Assembly (NCBI RefSeq): GCF_033807715.1
Contig: NC_084591.1
Location: 31,596,590 to 31,660,589 of the forward strand
Length of the DNA: 64,000 bases
Reading direction: 5' to 3'
From: Cololabis saira
Taxonomy: Eukaryota; Chordata; Actinopteri; Beloniformes; Belonidae
Positions 1 to 15,114 of this stretch are shown here, in pieces. Both the position numbers and the translations under genes were made by a program. The notes beneath the pieces are model-generated. The model saw nothing but the letters and a program-made list of their open reading frames with translations, had not been told where the DNA came from and searched no databases. Positions within the stretch are counted from its first letter, which is position 1; each line of letters starts with the position of its first letter.

Positions 1-1110
1 CTGTTCTTCACATGTTTGTCAGGATCTCTGAGGAGACCTACTTTCTCTGACAGAAAATTACTGTTTTTCTGTTATGACTTACAGCACCAGACAAACTAAA
101 AAGATACATTGCAGGCATTGAACTAAAAACAGAGATGGGGAGGGGTTTTTTGTTTGTACTTTAAAATACGGTAATCAAATAATTCAGTTTACTAAGCAGC
201 TACCACAATTTGATTATCAAATAACTACGTTTGTATTTCAAAAGATGTAAATATAAGATCCCTTAAAAATGAGATTCAGATGCTTTCTCAGCTACATGTA
301 AATAAACAAAACACTTTCATTTACAATTTTTATGGGTATTTTTTTAAAGATTAAGGGTCACAAACAGCCTATATCGGTAAAAGTGAGGTAAAAAGAATCA
401 TTAAAATAAAAGTTACGGATGACAGTCATATTTAACCCTATAATGCCGGATGTATCATATTTGATACATGAATTTCTGAAACCTCTGTACCACCCTAACG
501 AAAGAAAAAAAAAACCTTTTATACCAAACCAAAAATTATAAATAAGACAAATAAAGAAATACATACAATTATCCAATGTAAAAAATACATAGAAAAAAAA
601 GACAAAACATTTAAGTTTTTTTATTTCAATATATAATAGACACAAATTTAAAAAATACGTTTTTTTTGTATTATGTCATATGTTAGGCATTAAAGAGTTA
701 AAATGAAAATGTTCTCCAGGTTTTAAAGGACTCATCAGAGGTGAGGTTGGACATTAAACCAGCTTCGTGATGTTAGAATGAAGAGGACACTCTCCTCAGC
801 TGTAGCCGTGTAAACCTCTTTATGTATTTAATTTTTTTAATGGCTTTTCAGATCATTAGGCCCTATTTCATACCAACTGTGCATCATGATGATGGCCAGT
901 TTGCACCAAATGATGAGTCAGAGCCTCTTTAACAGGCTTGGTGAGATGTGACAGCTGTGAGAAAACTTGAGGGTCAGAGTTCAGTGGGGAATGTGATCAG
1001 TGCATTGTTGTCCCATCGAGGAGCAGGATGACGGAGTCAACTCTCCAGACACCAGCTCTTTGTGGCACTGCATAAACACTTGGCACCACTTAGCATCTGA
1101 AAAGGCTACG
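1..1110. other. Non-coding stretch with a short palindromic repeat
   Basis: No exon-like ORF was seen. Positions 450-469 read ATGTATCATATTTGATACAT within a context (TAATGCC.GATGTATC) that recurs in inverse orientation at 44547-44566, so this is probably part of an old interspersed repeat. The rest shows no recognisable structure. Confidence 0.4.
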
Positions 1111-1213
1111 TGTTTATCTGTTTTGTTCTGTCTATAAAGTACGGAAGAGTATTAGGGCCAGGCAGGAGAAAAATAAAATATTTTAGAGGAAGATTTTTTT
1201 TCATTGTGCACTT

Positions 1214-1460
1214 TGAGAAAAAAAGTCGAAATGTCGAGAAAAAAGTCGAAATGTCAAGAATAATGTTGAAGTACAACTTCGAGAAAAAAGTCAAAATGTT
1301 GAGAAAAAAGTTGAAATGTCGAGAAGAAAGTTGAAGTACAATTTCGAGAAAAAAGTCGAAATGTCGAGAAAAAAGTCGAAATGTTGAGAAAAAAGTCGAA
1401 ATGTCGAGATTAATGTTGAAGTACAATTTCGAGAAAAAAGTCGAAATGTTGAGAAAAAAG
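1214..1460. repeat. Minisatellite, ~20-bp GTCGAAATGTCGAGAAAAAA unit
   Basis: About a dozen imperfect copies of a 19-21 bp unit, with occasional variants such as GAATAATGTTGAAGTACAAC. A related array in the opposite orientation lies at 38820-39060 inside a hAT-like element. The ORFs over this array on both strands are low-complexity artefacts. Confidence 0.85.
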
Positions 1461-1589
1461 GATGAGAATCAGCACCTTCAAGTCTGAGGCCACTGTCCTC
1501 AGCTGGAGTTCTAGGGTTTTTCTCACAAGTAAATGGCTACTAATTTTCTGCGAATAAGCTCAGATAAGGCCAATGTTGCTATATTTGAA

Positions 1590-2710
1590 CCAAGTTCACA
1601 ATTATTTAGTTTTGGCTCACATAAGTTTTGTATCTACTGCATCTGTTAGGAATCTTGGAGTTATTTTTCACATTTTTAATGTTGCAAAAATCAGAAAATC
1701 CTGTGTCACACTGAGGCAGAAAACCTTGTCCATGCATTTGTTATTGCAGGACTGGCAACTCCAATTCCTCATTAATATGATGTCATAAAATGACTGAACA
1801 GCCTCCAGCTGATTCAAAATGCTCCAGTGAGACTTCTGAGGATAAACGGCTCCAATCATATTTCTTTAGTATTATCCTCCCTTCCTGTTAAATCCATGAT
1901 AGAATCTAAAAATGTTCTTCTTATTTTCACACATTAAATCCTTAAGGACCTAGCCCCTTCTTACCTTAAAAAACTCATATAGTTCCAAATGATCGCAACC
2001 GCACACTTGGAGGTGGAGAATTGTGATTCCTAGAGTCACTAGATGTATGTAGGAGGTAGACCCTTCAGTTATCCGGCCTGTTTCTTGCAGAACCAGCTCC
2101 CAGCAGGTGTTTGAGAAGCAGGCACCTTCTGTACCTTGAAGATTAGCCTTGAAACTTTCCTTTTAGATAAAGCTTCTAGTTTTTAGTGGCTCAGGTACCA
2201 TAAACCATCCCTTTAGTGATGCTACTTTAGTTCTTGACTGTTCTTGACAACATCCCCCGTTACACTGGGGGATGTTGTCACTCTGTTCTCTTTACTCTTG
2301 CGGTATGTTTATTTCATTTTTGCAATGAATATTGTTCTCCGCTCATAGGCAGAGATCTCTGGGCTAATCTCTCTGTTTGTTTGTCGCTCTTTCATCTCAG
2401 ACCCCCAACCAGTGGAGACAGATGGCTGCCTCAGAGTCTGGTTCTGCTACACGATATTGTTTATCATTTGGTTATTAATGTATTCACTCATTCCTTGTCT
2501 ATTAGGATCGTACCTCTCCACTGTCAGCTCACGCTTGCCCAAGAAGGAGAAAGGCACCAAAGTGAACATTCAATGCAATCTGTTGGGTTCCATAGTTACC
2601 ATGTTAGAATGGACTGGATTAAGTGTATTGGACATTCGCCATATAGATGTGCTTTTTGCAGTTTTATTTGATGTCTATTATTCTCGCTTCAGCTGACATT
2701 GTGAAATAAA
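1590..2710 (+). mobile_element. Rex1/L2-like non-LTR retrotransposon, degenerate 3' end
   Basis: Broken plus-strand frames give reverse-transcriptase C-terminal motifs of Rex1/L2-type LINEs: VRNLGVIF near 1645, LQLIQNA near 1808, LKDLAPSYLKKLI near 1940, then LETFLLDKA near 2150. Many stops and frameshifts make it a dead copy. Sequence at about 2400-2460 resembles the 3' untranslated end of the same kind of element. A 14-bp inverted repeat with an 8-nt loop sits at about 2246-2280 (GACAACATCCCCC and its complement). Confidence 0.75.
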
Positions 2711-2789
2711 ATATCGCCCTGGTATCTACTATTAACGTCACAAAACAGGAGTTGTATTCTCTGCCTAATGGGATATCAATAAACATCAT

Positions 2790-4125
2790 GAAAAAAAAGA
2801 CCGTGTGTGTGTGTCATGGATCACATGCCGAGTAAGATCAACTGAACATTTACAGTCTACAAATAAAAACCTTTTAACCACAACTTTTATGCATTCCTTT
2901 AGCAATGGTAGATGTTAGACTTTAATCAATTACACTATTACATTTTAATGACAGACTAAAGAAATGGATTTCTGATAAATACTTAATCAAAAAATGTTAT
3001 TTTAACCGACTGCATTGCAAGTATTATCGTTCACTGTAGTCACAGTAAATGTAAAATATTCATAAAGCAAAGTTAAAGAATAAAGGAAATCTTGTCATAG
3101 CAATAGTTATAGGTAACACTATTTTTCATAGGAAATGACCATTACACAATTAATCCCCCTGTTAATTTGAGCTGCTTTTAGATAAATTTTACACATTATA
3201 ATTTAATATTTTTACAACTAACTTGAAAGCCAGTAGCCTGACTTTACAGTAGTATTTCCTTATTCTGTGGATGCGGGAAGGTGGACCACCTGGATCATCT
3301 GCAGATGATTGCTGTGAAAGTGCACTCTTCCTTGAATGTTCTCATTAACCAAACATTTGTTAGCTCGGTGGCCTTTGATCATCCTTGAAGCTATGAAGGA
3401 GCATTTGTTATTAGAGTCTGCCATGTCCTCTCACCAGTCCGCTCATTTCCTGCTTATCACATTCACAAATGGTGCTGGCATGCCCTATTAAAGCAGATAA
3501 TGATCCTTGCGCCATGAGCCGACCAATGTATTGGAAGTTAATGAAGACATTCATGAGTGGAAGAAAGCGGGAGGGGGAGACGTGTTTCAGTGTCCAACAT
3601 TCACAGCTGATTCCTTTCAGAGATTAAACACCGACATTTTATTTTTAATAATCTCAATCAAGGTCTAATCAACATGCTGGAGAGCATATTTGTAATCAAA
3701 CACTGTCCAAGTGCCTGGTGCCGTGTTATAGTTAAAAAGCTTGTCGTTCATTTAAATCAATCTAAACAAAGAAAGACACAAACTAAATTCATGAACACTC
3801 TGGAGTTACTCTGCATTTCCACTTGCATAAGGAAAAGTTACTAAAAAGATGAAGACTGGAAAAGAGGAAGAGTTTATATTGTGTAATCTGTTTTATTCTT
3901 TCTCTACAGTGTTTGCACAAATTTTTCTCATGATAGATTCATTAGAGAATTTTGCTCTTCATTTCCTATCATTTCCAGGTTTCCATGCAGGTTGGACAAA
4001 TGAGTTTTGTGGCCATCACATGTTGGCCCAGTTGAGAGGCCTCTACTGGAATCTGGACAGTGACTTCTGAAAGGCAAGCAGCTGCAGACGTGCAGGACTT
4101 GGGGTTTCCAGCAGGACGGTGGAGG
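2790..4125 (-). other. Region beyond the stop codon; probable 3' UTR at its upper end
   Basis: No ORF of interest. The part just below 4126 should be the 3' UTR of the ankyrin gene. A minus-strand AATAAA lies at 3892-3897, about 230 nt after the stop, and others follow further on (near 3638). Positions 3300-3560 look like unique, non-repetitive sequence of the kind often conserved near vertebrate genes; that is only an impression. Confidence 0.35.
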
Positions 4126-4274
4126 TCACACATGGAGGTCCAACCCATCGTGAGAGCCTGACTGAGGCAGCGTCCCAAACTCCAGATGGAGCTGTCCGTG
4201 ACTGCGAGAGCGAGACAGACGCAGGGATGGCAGAGCAAAGCGTTGTGTCCGCTGCCCCCGACAGAATCTCTCCG
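4126..4274 (-). CDS. SOWAH-like gene, terminal coding exon
   Basis: The acceptor is a pyrimidine-rich stretch ending TTGTGTTTGCAG (complement of 4275-4286). The exon enters in phase 1, which fits the G left by the previous exon's donor, and runs 48 codons to TGA at 4126-4128. It encodes a basic, Ser/Arg-rich tail with RGQRTQRFALPSL, then LSRSRSHGQLHLEFG, then LPQSGSHDGLDLHV. The opposite strand also has an ORF here, but it lacks splice context and is a shadow. The tail does not match the C termini of human SOWAHA-D that I remember, so this may be a distinct paralogue. It could carry phosphorylation sites in the RSRS segment; that is inference. Confidence 0.75.
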
Positions 4275-5011
4275 CTGCAAACACAACACACTGAATCAGC
4301 TTCACATGGCCTGAGGCCTGCTGGCCAAGTCTCAGACTGAAACACCCACTTTCACTTTTGTGTATTAATGTTTGTGTTTTTTGGACATGTACCCATACTT
4401 GACCAGGCTGGAACAAATCAGTCTCTCAAGACACGCTGGCTGTTATTTAATTTTTCATCTATATGAAATATTTACATGTTGGTTCGTAGCCTTCATTCAT
4501 AGCATTCATGATGGCACTCACATTTCTATTTTCTTTTAGGGCCACGTGAGTGGGATGTCCCCTTTTGTTTTAATGAAATAAAAATGATGTTTCAAAACTC
4601 AAAGTAAAGCCTCTTTTTGAAAGAACAGGATGTATGTGCTTGCAGATTACAAGCACATGTATGTTTTGGCTGGCGTTTTGCAGATGCGCGTAAATGCTGA
4701 GCGCCTCTGATAACCCCATTTTAAAGAACATTTTGATTAAACCATTAAAAATCCTGGGGAAAATTTCAAATTAAATCTGACATTGTTTAAATTATGTAAA
4801 AAAAGATTCTGACCTCTCAAAGTTGGCAAGACATGATATTATATACCAAACACTTCCAGCTCTTAAGAATGATAAGAATCATTTCTTATCATTCTCAATT
4901 TGAATACATTTTTTTAAATCCACATTTTAACTGTAGAAAATCTCTGAATTAAAAAAAAAATGTTTTAAATGTCTCAAAGAAGGTTCAAATGGGATTCTTA
5001 ATACCACTGAC

Positions 5012-5107
5012 CGGACTGAGGGTCTGGTTGGTTGAAGATATCAGTGCAGCCGCTCCAGTATTGAATAGCCATCTTCCCGTGATAATCTCTTATGTTGGTT
5101 TTAGCAT
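5012..5107 (-). CDS. SOWAH-like gene, last ankyrin-repeat exon
   Basis: Acceptor TTGTTTTCAACAG lies immediately above 5107; donor G|GTCAGT lies at 5006-5011. The 96-nt exon completes a split codon (A|AT, Asn) from the exon at 16761-16833, encodes AKTNIRDYHGKMAIQYW followed by SGCTDIFNQPDPQS, and ends one base into the next codon. RDY.GK...QY is the hallmark of the final SOWAH ankyrin repeat. If the donor were ignored the frame would stop at 4998-5000, so a shorter isoform by intron retention is possible. The phase-1 match to the terminal exon favours splicing. Confidence 0.8.
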
Positions 5108-5164
5108 CTGTTGAAAACAAAAACATATTGTGGATTGAAAACCTTTCCTGATGTCTGACATCAT

Positions 5165-5785
5165 GTTTTTTTAACAATATCTTTATTGTTTTTTTATTCA
5201 CACACAGGATATTATTATAAAGGACATTTCACAACAACTTTTGACTTAACAGTCTTAACCCTTAATCGTCTGGAGAAACTGAAACTGGTTTTAAATGCTG
5301 AAAAATCCAAAGTTATGTTTTTTTCAAATTCATCAGTTTTCCCGGAGAATACCCCATCAATTAAATCTCTCCATGGTAAAGCTGTTGGGCTGGTCACTAG
5401 CTACAAATACCTGGGATTCATTATTGATGGGGAGCTCACATTTAAAGTACACATTAAAAATTTGGTCTCTAAATTAAGGGTGAAACTCGGTTTCTATTAC
5501 AGAAACAAGGCATGTTTTTCCCTCAGAGCGCGAAGGTTTCTGATATCAGCTACTTTTCTGCCTGTTCTGATTACGGCGATGTTGTGTATATGTGTGCGTC
5601 AGCCAGCTGTCTACAGTCCTTGACTCCGGTCCACCACTGTGCTCTAAGGTTCATAACTGGTTGTAGCCACCTCACTCACCACTGTGAATTGTATGCTAAA
5701 GCTGGCTTGCCTTCTCTGAATGTAAGATGATTTACACACTGGATGAATCTGATTTATAAGGATCTTTTTGGCTTGGTTCCTGGTT
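5165..5785 (+). mobile_element. LINE fragment, reverse-transcriptase part
   Basis: The plus-strand frame starting near 5270 reads LNRLEKLKLVLNAEKSKVMF, then SYKYLGFIIDGELTFKVHI, then LRVKLGFYYRNKACFS. These are RT palm/thumb motifs of teleost non-LTR elements (NAEKSK; YLG). A frameshift near 5560 moves the reading to SACSDYGDVVYMCAS and HHCALRFITGC. Positions 5165-5215 (T-run, TTTATTG, T-run) look like the tail of another retroposed LINE. The copy ends where the next repeat begins at about 5789. Confidence 0.75.
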
Positions 5786-5788
5786 ATT

Positions 5789-6455
5789 AGGGCCCAAGCA
5801 CTTACAGTGCGAAGGCCCTATTGTATCTGTAGGAATTTTTCTTGTTCCCGTTTTCCTCATTTTTTTTTTTTTTTTCACCAATTTTCACCAATAAAGGTCA
5901 AGGAATCAAAACTAAGTCCGATGACACCACCCACGACTCTTTATGTTAAACCATTCAGAAGTTATGGCAGAAAATAGGAACGATCAAATATCGACCAATC
6001 AGAAGAAGGGGCGGGGCTAATTTGCACCAATTATGTTCAAGGACTCAAAACCGAGTCCGATGACGCCACCCACGACTCTTTTTGTAAAACCATTCAAAAG
6101 TTATGGCAGAAAGTAGGATCTATCAAATATGGACCAACCAGATGGAGGGGGGGCGCGCTTTTTGGCGTCTACCGTCGCCATGGTAACGCTTTTGACTGAG
6201 AAAAGTAATGCGCATCGTCGCAGGATCGAGACGCACATTTTGATGTATAGCAAAATTACATAATTAATTCAAAGTGGCCGACTTCCTGTCCGGTTTCAGC
6301 CATGGCGCCAAGAGACTTTTCTTTAAGTTGCGACATAATACAGGTGTGTACTGATTTCCGTGCATGTACACCAAACCGTATTGTGGGGCTTGAGGCACAA
6401 AGTTTTCTAAATTTATGAGACAAAATAATCTTATGGTAGCAAAGAGAGCTCAACT
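5789..6455. repeat. Interspersed repeat, 'GGGCCC.AGCAC' family, copy 1
   Basis: Starts GGGCCCAAGCACTTACAGTG, then AAGGCCCTATTGTATCTGTA. It contains repeated phrases around CGATGACACCACCCACGACTCT and AAACCATTCAGAAGTTATGG. The part at 6235-6360 is the inverse of 15836-15935 in the second copy, so the unit is rearranged. I know this as a widespread unclassified teleost repeat. No coding capacity was seen. Confidence 0.7.
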
Positions 6456-6554
6456 CTGCAGTTTTAGAAAAACACTTGCAAATTCACTAATCATCAGCAA
6501 ATTAGGAAAATAAATTAATTAATTTGATGACACAGGTACTATAAACATTTAAAA

Positions 6555-6870
6555 GGCAGCAGTGGCACAGGTGGTAGAGCAGGGTGTTCAATGATCATGG
6601 ATTGGCGGTTTGAATCCGCTTCCCCAGACATCTGTAGTTGTGTCCTTGGGCAAGACACTTCCCCCTCCTTGCCTCCACTGAGGGCATTGCTGGTGTGTGA
6701 ATGTGTATAAATGTTCCGGTGGCAGTCAGAGTTGGCATGGATTGCTGCCACATTTCCGTCAGTCTGCCCCAGGGCAGCTGTGGCTACACGTAGTTTACCA
6801 CCTCCAAGTATGAATAATGGAACCATTTTGAGTGACAAGAATATGATAAATGATAAAAATCAAATTCATT
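6555..6870 (+). mobile_element. tRNA-derived SINE
   Basis: The 5' part reads like a tRNA: box A-like GGTGGTAGAGCAGGGTGTTC, box B-like GGTTTGAATCC, followed by the body TCCTTGGGCAAGACACTTCC. A second copy lies on the minus strand at 27988-28341. It is not a functional tRNA gene because the acceptor stem and arms are not complete. Confidence 0.8.
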
Positions 6871-7980
6871 ATTATTTAAAACAAGCAAATGATTATTTGA
6901 TTTGCATATTGCAAATTCACAGCTAAAGTCATCTCAAGGCACTTTACACAGAACACAATTAAGTTCAATATAGTTCACTTACATACGATCTAATTCAGTT
7001 CAATTATACTCCAATTTCATCCAATTTGATGTATATCAGTTAATCCAAGTTATTCCACAAGAATCCAGATTGGTAGGTTAATACTAACTAATATATATAT
7101 ACAGCCTAGCTAAGGCACAGAAGAAGAGAAAGACAGCGAGTGATGAGCCAAGAAATACAAGAGTAAGTTTTGGACAGCATCATGACCTCCATGCCTCTAG
7201 ATGGATCCTTAAAAATTAACTTGTCCCTTCAGTGAGTTGAAGATACAGGTTTTTTTTTTAATATAGCTTCTAATTGCACTAACCTAAGATGCTGAATTCT
7301 CTTTTAGGACAACGATTAGGAAAGGACAGTAATTTATCACGTGTTAAACCAGAAATACCAAAGCCAAAGTCCATCTTTCAAATACAGTCTATCAGTTTCC
7401 TAAAGGAGCAAGTAACTTCTCTTCTGGGAACTAATTCATGCACTTCATTTTTGCTGCCTTTTAAGCATCGTTTTTGGTTATATCTTCTTCCTTTACTGTT
7501 ATAGTGTCACTTCACAATCAAAACTTCTTTTGGAAACTTTCATGGAAAGTTTATGTCATGAAATATTGACGAGAATGACATTTTCTTTTTGAGGTCAGAC
7601 TGCAGAGCTCCAGTATTGAACTTCATTTTGTAGATACAAGTGGTGGAAATATGTTATAAATGCAGAGATCCCCCTGCAATATCAGGATCCTCATGGACGT
7701 CCTTAAAGTTTTCTAGTCTAAGCCATTGAAGTGAGCACCCTGACAGCAGAACATCCTGCAGAGATGACCCCTAGTCTTAGGAGGTGTTTTGCTCTCACAG
7801 GAGGAGCTGGAAACTGCTGCTTTAAGGGATGAGAGAACTAGATGACAAAAGTCTATCCAGGGGGTGTGAATGGAGAGTGGAATATCATTTCTGCTTGTCT
7901 GCAGGTCCTGGTGCTGGGCTTACGTGATCACATCACTGTGGTGCTACAACAGATACTGTTCACCTGTAGCGCCCATTAAC

Positions 7981-8167
7981 CAGAGGTGTATTATCCAGAC
8001 GCCATAAAGTAAAAACGCTGCCATGTTTCTGGATTAGCCTGTACATTTAGAACAGGGGTTTACACAAACGACCTGCCATCTACCTGCAGAGGAGCTGGTT
8101 TAGTGATTGGTTGGAACAGCTGCTGGACAGGATTTTTACTTTATGTCACCTGGATTATACACCTCTG
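7981..8167. mobile_element. hAT-type MITE, 187 bp
   Basis: Inverted ends CAGAGGTGTATTATCCAG and (complement of the right end) CAGAGGTGTATAATCCAG are flanked by a perfect 8-bp duplication, CCATTAAC, at 7973-7980 and 8168-8175. The 8-bp duplication and CAG.G start are typical of hAT elements. No ORF. Confidence 0.9.
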
Positions 8168-8195
8168 CCATTAACACACTCACTGCATATAAGGC

Positions 8196-8640
8196 TGCAG
8201 GATTCTGTCCACTAACCAAGCTGATTACCAGTGGCCTCCACTGAAGGGAACACGGTTCATCACATGTATTGGGGTGCCTCATTAGTAAACTTCAACCAGG
8301 TTTGCCAGATGCAAGACTGCTTAAATCCCTTGAACCTCCAAAAACAGTTAACTCAGAATGAGGCTTATGACCTCAGGAAATTGAGGTGGTGGGTATTCTT
8401 TTGAGAAAACACATTGAGCCGAGGAGGAGAAAAGGTCAACAACTCCTTTTGAAGGAGGACAAAAAGCAGCTACCCAGGGTTTACAACAAGTTCTTTCCTT
8501 CAGCATCAGAGGGTAAAGCCAGCAATATCCAGGTTTACCCCTGCGGGGCTCAACTACCAAAAGAGGGTGTTTATTGGTACTGCCTCTTCTGTTGCTTTGA
8601 TTTGTTTATCTTTTTTTTCCCAAATAAATGAGTTTTTAAT
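8196..8640 (+). other. Possible polyadenylated transcript end or processed-pseudogene remnant
   Basis: An 81-codon plus-strand ORF (8386-8631) of fairly basic composition (RRRKGQQLLLKEDKKQLP) ends just after an AATAAA at 8624. Neighbouring frames are broken. No protein family was recognised and no splice acceptor is obvious. It could equally be chance sequence. Confidence 0.25.
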
Positions 8641-11580
<2,940 letters not shown>

Positions 11581-11581
11581 A

Positions 11582-13703
11582 TTATCCATCCATCCATTCA
11601 TCCATCCAGAGATGAAAACTTGTGGTTCGAAAACCTGATCCCCTCCGGGACCTGGCTACACCTAAAAAATTCTGCCCATAAAAATTATGAACAGAACCTG
11701 TGACAAAAGCTAACCAAACTCCTGCTCCGATCATACAGAGGACAGTCCTTAACAGATGACCCCGGACCTCATACCCGCTGAGCATCCCCTACAGAATGAC
11801 ATGAGAGACACGGTCAAATGCCTTCTCCAGATCCACAAAACACATGTAGACTGGTTGGGCAAATTCCCATGAACCCTCGAGCACCCTGCGGAGGGTATAG
11901 AGCTGGTCCAGTGTTCCACGACCAGGGCAAAAACCGCATTGTTCCTCTTGAATCCGAGGTTCGACTATCGGCCGTGTTCTCTTCTCCAGTAACCTGGTGT
12001 AGACTTTCCTGGGGAGGCTGAGAAGTGTGATCCCCCTATAGTTGAAACACATTCTCCGGTCCCCTTTTTTAAAAAGAGGGACCAACACCCCGATTTGCGA
12101 CTCCAGCAGCACTATCCCCATGCAATGTTGCAGAGGCGTGTCAACCAAGACAGCCCTACGACATCCAGAGACTTGAGGTACACAAACTACCTCAGTGACC
12201 TTGGCTTGGGTGATGGACGAGTACATCCCAGAGTCCACAGTCTCTGCTTCCTCACGGAAGGCATGTCAGTCAGATTTAGGAGATCCTCGGAGTATTCCTT
12301 CCACCGTCCGACAATGTCTCCAGTCGAGGTCAACAGCTCCCCACCTGCACCGTAAACGGTGTTGGCAGAATACTGCTTCCACTTTCTAAGGCGCCAAAGG
12401 GTTTGCCAGAATTTCTTCAAGGCTGACCGAAAGACTTCCCTGACAGAGGTCTCAGCCAGACGTTCCTAACAGACCCTCACAATACGTTTGGGTCTGTCTG
12501 GTCTGTCCAACTTCTTCCTCCGCCAGCGTATCCAACTCACCACCAGGTGGTGATCAGTTGGCAGCTCAGCCCCTCTCTTTACTCGAGTGTCCACGACATA
12601 TGGCCGAAGATCAGATGAAACGACAGAAAAGTCAATCATTGACCACCGGCCTAGGGTGTCCTGGTCCCACGTGCACTGAATGGACACCCTTATGCTTGAA
12701 CATGGTGTTCGTTATGGAAAAACTGTGACTAGCACAGAAGTCCAAAAACAGAGCACAACTCGGGTTCAGATCGGAGAGGCCGTTCCTCCCAATCACGCCT
12801 CTCCAGGTATCACTGTCATTGCCCACGTGAGTGCTGAAGTCCCCCAGTAGAACAATGGAGTCCCCAGTTGGAGCACTATCAAATAATCCTCCCCAGGGAC
12901 TCCAAATAGGCCGGGTACCCGTCTACGTACTGCTGTTCAGCCTGTAGGCACAAACAACAGTGAGGTACCTTTGCCCAACACGAATGGCAAGGAAGCGACC
13001 CTCTCATTCACCTGAGTAAACTCCAACACATTGCGGCTGAGCTGGGGGGCTATAAACAAACCCACAACAGCTCGCCGCCTCTTACCCTGGGCAACTCCAG
13101 AGTATTGGAGGGTCCAGCCCCTTTCAAGGAGCTGGGTTATAGGGCCCAAGCTATGTGTGAAGGTGAGCCCGACTATCTCTAGCCAGTATCTCTCAACCTC
13201 TCGCACAAGCTCCAGCTCCTTCCCCCCCAGCGAGGTGACATTCCATGTCCCTACTGCAAGGGTTTTGGTCCAGGGATTGGGTCGTCGAGGCACCCCACCA
13301 CGACTGCTACCCAGCCCAAATAGCACCAGCCTGTCATGGTCCTTCCTGCAGGTGGTGAGTCTACAGGAAGGCGGACCCATGTAGCTGTTTCGGGCTGAGC
13401 CCGGTCGGGTCCCATGGGAAAAGACCCGGCCACCAGGCGCTCGCCTTCGAGCCCCAACCCCAGGCCTGGCTCCAGGGAGGGGCCCCAGTGACGCCAATCT
13501 GGGCGATGTAACGGTCCTTGATTTTCTTTTGTCCATTTTGCCCATTTGGCTTGTGAACTGCTCTTAGTCTGGCCAGTCAGCTAGGACCTGCTTGCCATGG
13601 GAGACCCTACCAGGGGCGTAATGCCCCAGACAACATAGCTCCTAGGATCATTCGGGCAACACAAACCCCTCCACCACAATAAGGTGGCGGTTTAAGGAGG
13701 GGC
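11582..13703 (-). mobile_element. Endonuclease/RT LINE, internally deleted, with TGGA tail
   Basis: Read on the minus strand from 13703: a 5' leader (CCGCCACCTTATTGTGGTGG), an ORF from about 13545 with AP-endonuclease motifs TWNVTSLGGKELELVREVER, then [35 protein letters not shown], the catalytic LPTDHHLVVSWIRW, and RT motifs PLFKKGDRRMCFNYRGITLL, EEQCGFCPGRGTLDQLYTLR and CFVDLEKAFDRVSH. Frames are broken several times. The RT middle and C terminus are missing, and the element ends in repeated TGGA units at 11582-11610. It is a dead copy of the LINE family also seen at 19430-20120 and 23100-26480. Plus-strand ORFs here are shadows. Confidence 0.9.
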
Positions 13704-14769
13704 CAGCATTATTAACAGTATAAAACATTCTCATCAGTGGCTTAATAACAAACCATTTGTCTCTTAACAAGCCATGGGTATTGAACTAGCAACAGACACA
13801 GGCCGCACATAATAACTTTGGCAAGCCTATAAGATCATACTTATCTTATATATATGCAACACTTATATATATATGCAACAAAAACATATGTTAGTAACTG
13901 CTTTAATATAAAGTCAACAGTAATTCGCAGCAGGTCTAGACATATTCACACATATGACATTCTCTCGAGTAAATCAGTAACAATAAAAAACACACTTTAT
14001 ATGTGTTCTAAAAAAAACATCACAAAATCAGCATACACAAATATTGTGTACTCATTGAGATGAACAGAGTAATATATAAAACACTCATGTGCGCACTCAC
14101 GCACTTTCATAGAGCCATAACGTTGGTATCCACATTACGCAAGGTCAACAACGCTATTTAACCATCTGAACGCAACTGTTGGGCTCATCATTCTACACAT
14201 GTAACGGAGTTAATGATTCCACTTGCCATTAATTGCGTCTGGCTATTATTTATGGGTTTTAGTAGTGTCATTGTATGTTTACTGTTTTATTTTGTTACTT
14301 TTACTGTAATAAGACACGTGATAGTTACGACGGAGATGTGCGTACTTGAACGCCTCACGCACGGGAAGTGACAGAAACGCGTATCGGTCTCAGTCTTCAA
14401 TTATGCTGTTCGGGTGTGTGTGCGGAGCTGTGAGCTCTACCAAACTGGCTGTTGGAACTAACGGTGTGATGTTCTGTTACCAGGCTCAGCAAATAAAAAC
14501 CAGAAAATGAACGTGTGTGCTTCTTCTTCAATTACACAACGCAAGAGAACGAGTACAACCGCTACACACACATGATTATGTAACAGCTTGGCCTGATTAG
14601 ATGGTTTAGTATTGTAAAGCAACCAGCAAAGTAAAAGTCAACGATATTGCTGCTTACCTGTGCGCACCAGCACTGTGCAGCTATTAATTTAAAGGGCAAG
14701 ATGGCGAGGCTTGGCCTTGAACGTGTTTATTATTTTGTGTTTATTATATTAGTCCAGTACCTCCGTGAT
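13704..14769. other. Non-coding sequence, unassigned
   Basis: No ORF or repeat family was recognised with confidence. It borders a hAT remnant and may be part of that old element. Confidence 0.4.
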
Positions 14770-15114
14770 CTTTTTCAAACATGAGCAACAAGATCTTATT
14801 AAATCTTTCTCTGAGCATTGTAGCTCTGCTGATGGATTTAATCTTCTTTACAACTGAAAAAAGACGCTCCACAGAGCAACTTGTAACACGCAGTGATATC
14901 AGAATATGAACCAGTGTATGTTTGGGAAAACATCTTTGTCGCAGGAGTCTAGGACTTCATTGATGGATGGGAATTGACATCCTCCATCCACTTTCAGTTT
15001 GATGAGTTTCCCAAACACAGTCAATTCATAATTCAGCAAGGTTTCAGAGATGAAGACAGAAGATGGCTGTGATGTGTTAACACAACCATAACAATGTTTA
15101 CTAAAAGAATACAA
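14770..15114 (-). pseudogene. hAT transposase C-terminal (dimerisation) remnant
   Basis: One frame gives VFGKLIKLKVDGGCQFPSIN and KDVFPNIHWFIF. After a frameshift near 14905 another gives RVTSCSVERLFSVVKKIKS, then SRATMLRERFNKILLLMF. FPN...L followed by the SCSVER.FS..K.IKS..R..M...R segment is the classic C-terminal dimerisation region of hAT transposases. Frameshift and stop show it is dead. The terminal inverted repeats of the parent element were not found. Confidence 0.75.

Noticed and set aside
2234..2696. Plus-strand ORFs of 145 and 94 codons
   Set aside because: They overlap the untranslated 3' end of a degenerate LINE; no protein resemblance.
11818..13384. Plus-strand ORFs over the LINE
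   Set aside because: Shadows of the minus-strand endonuclease/RT frames.
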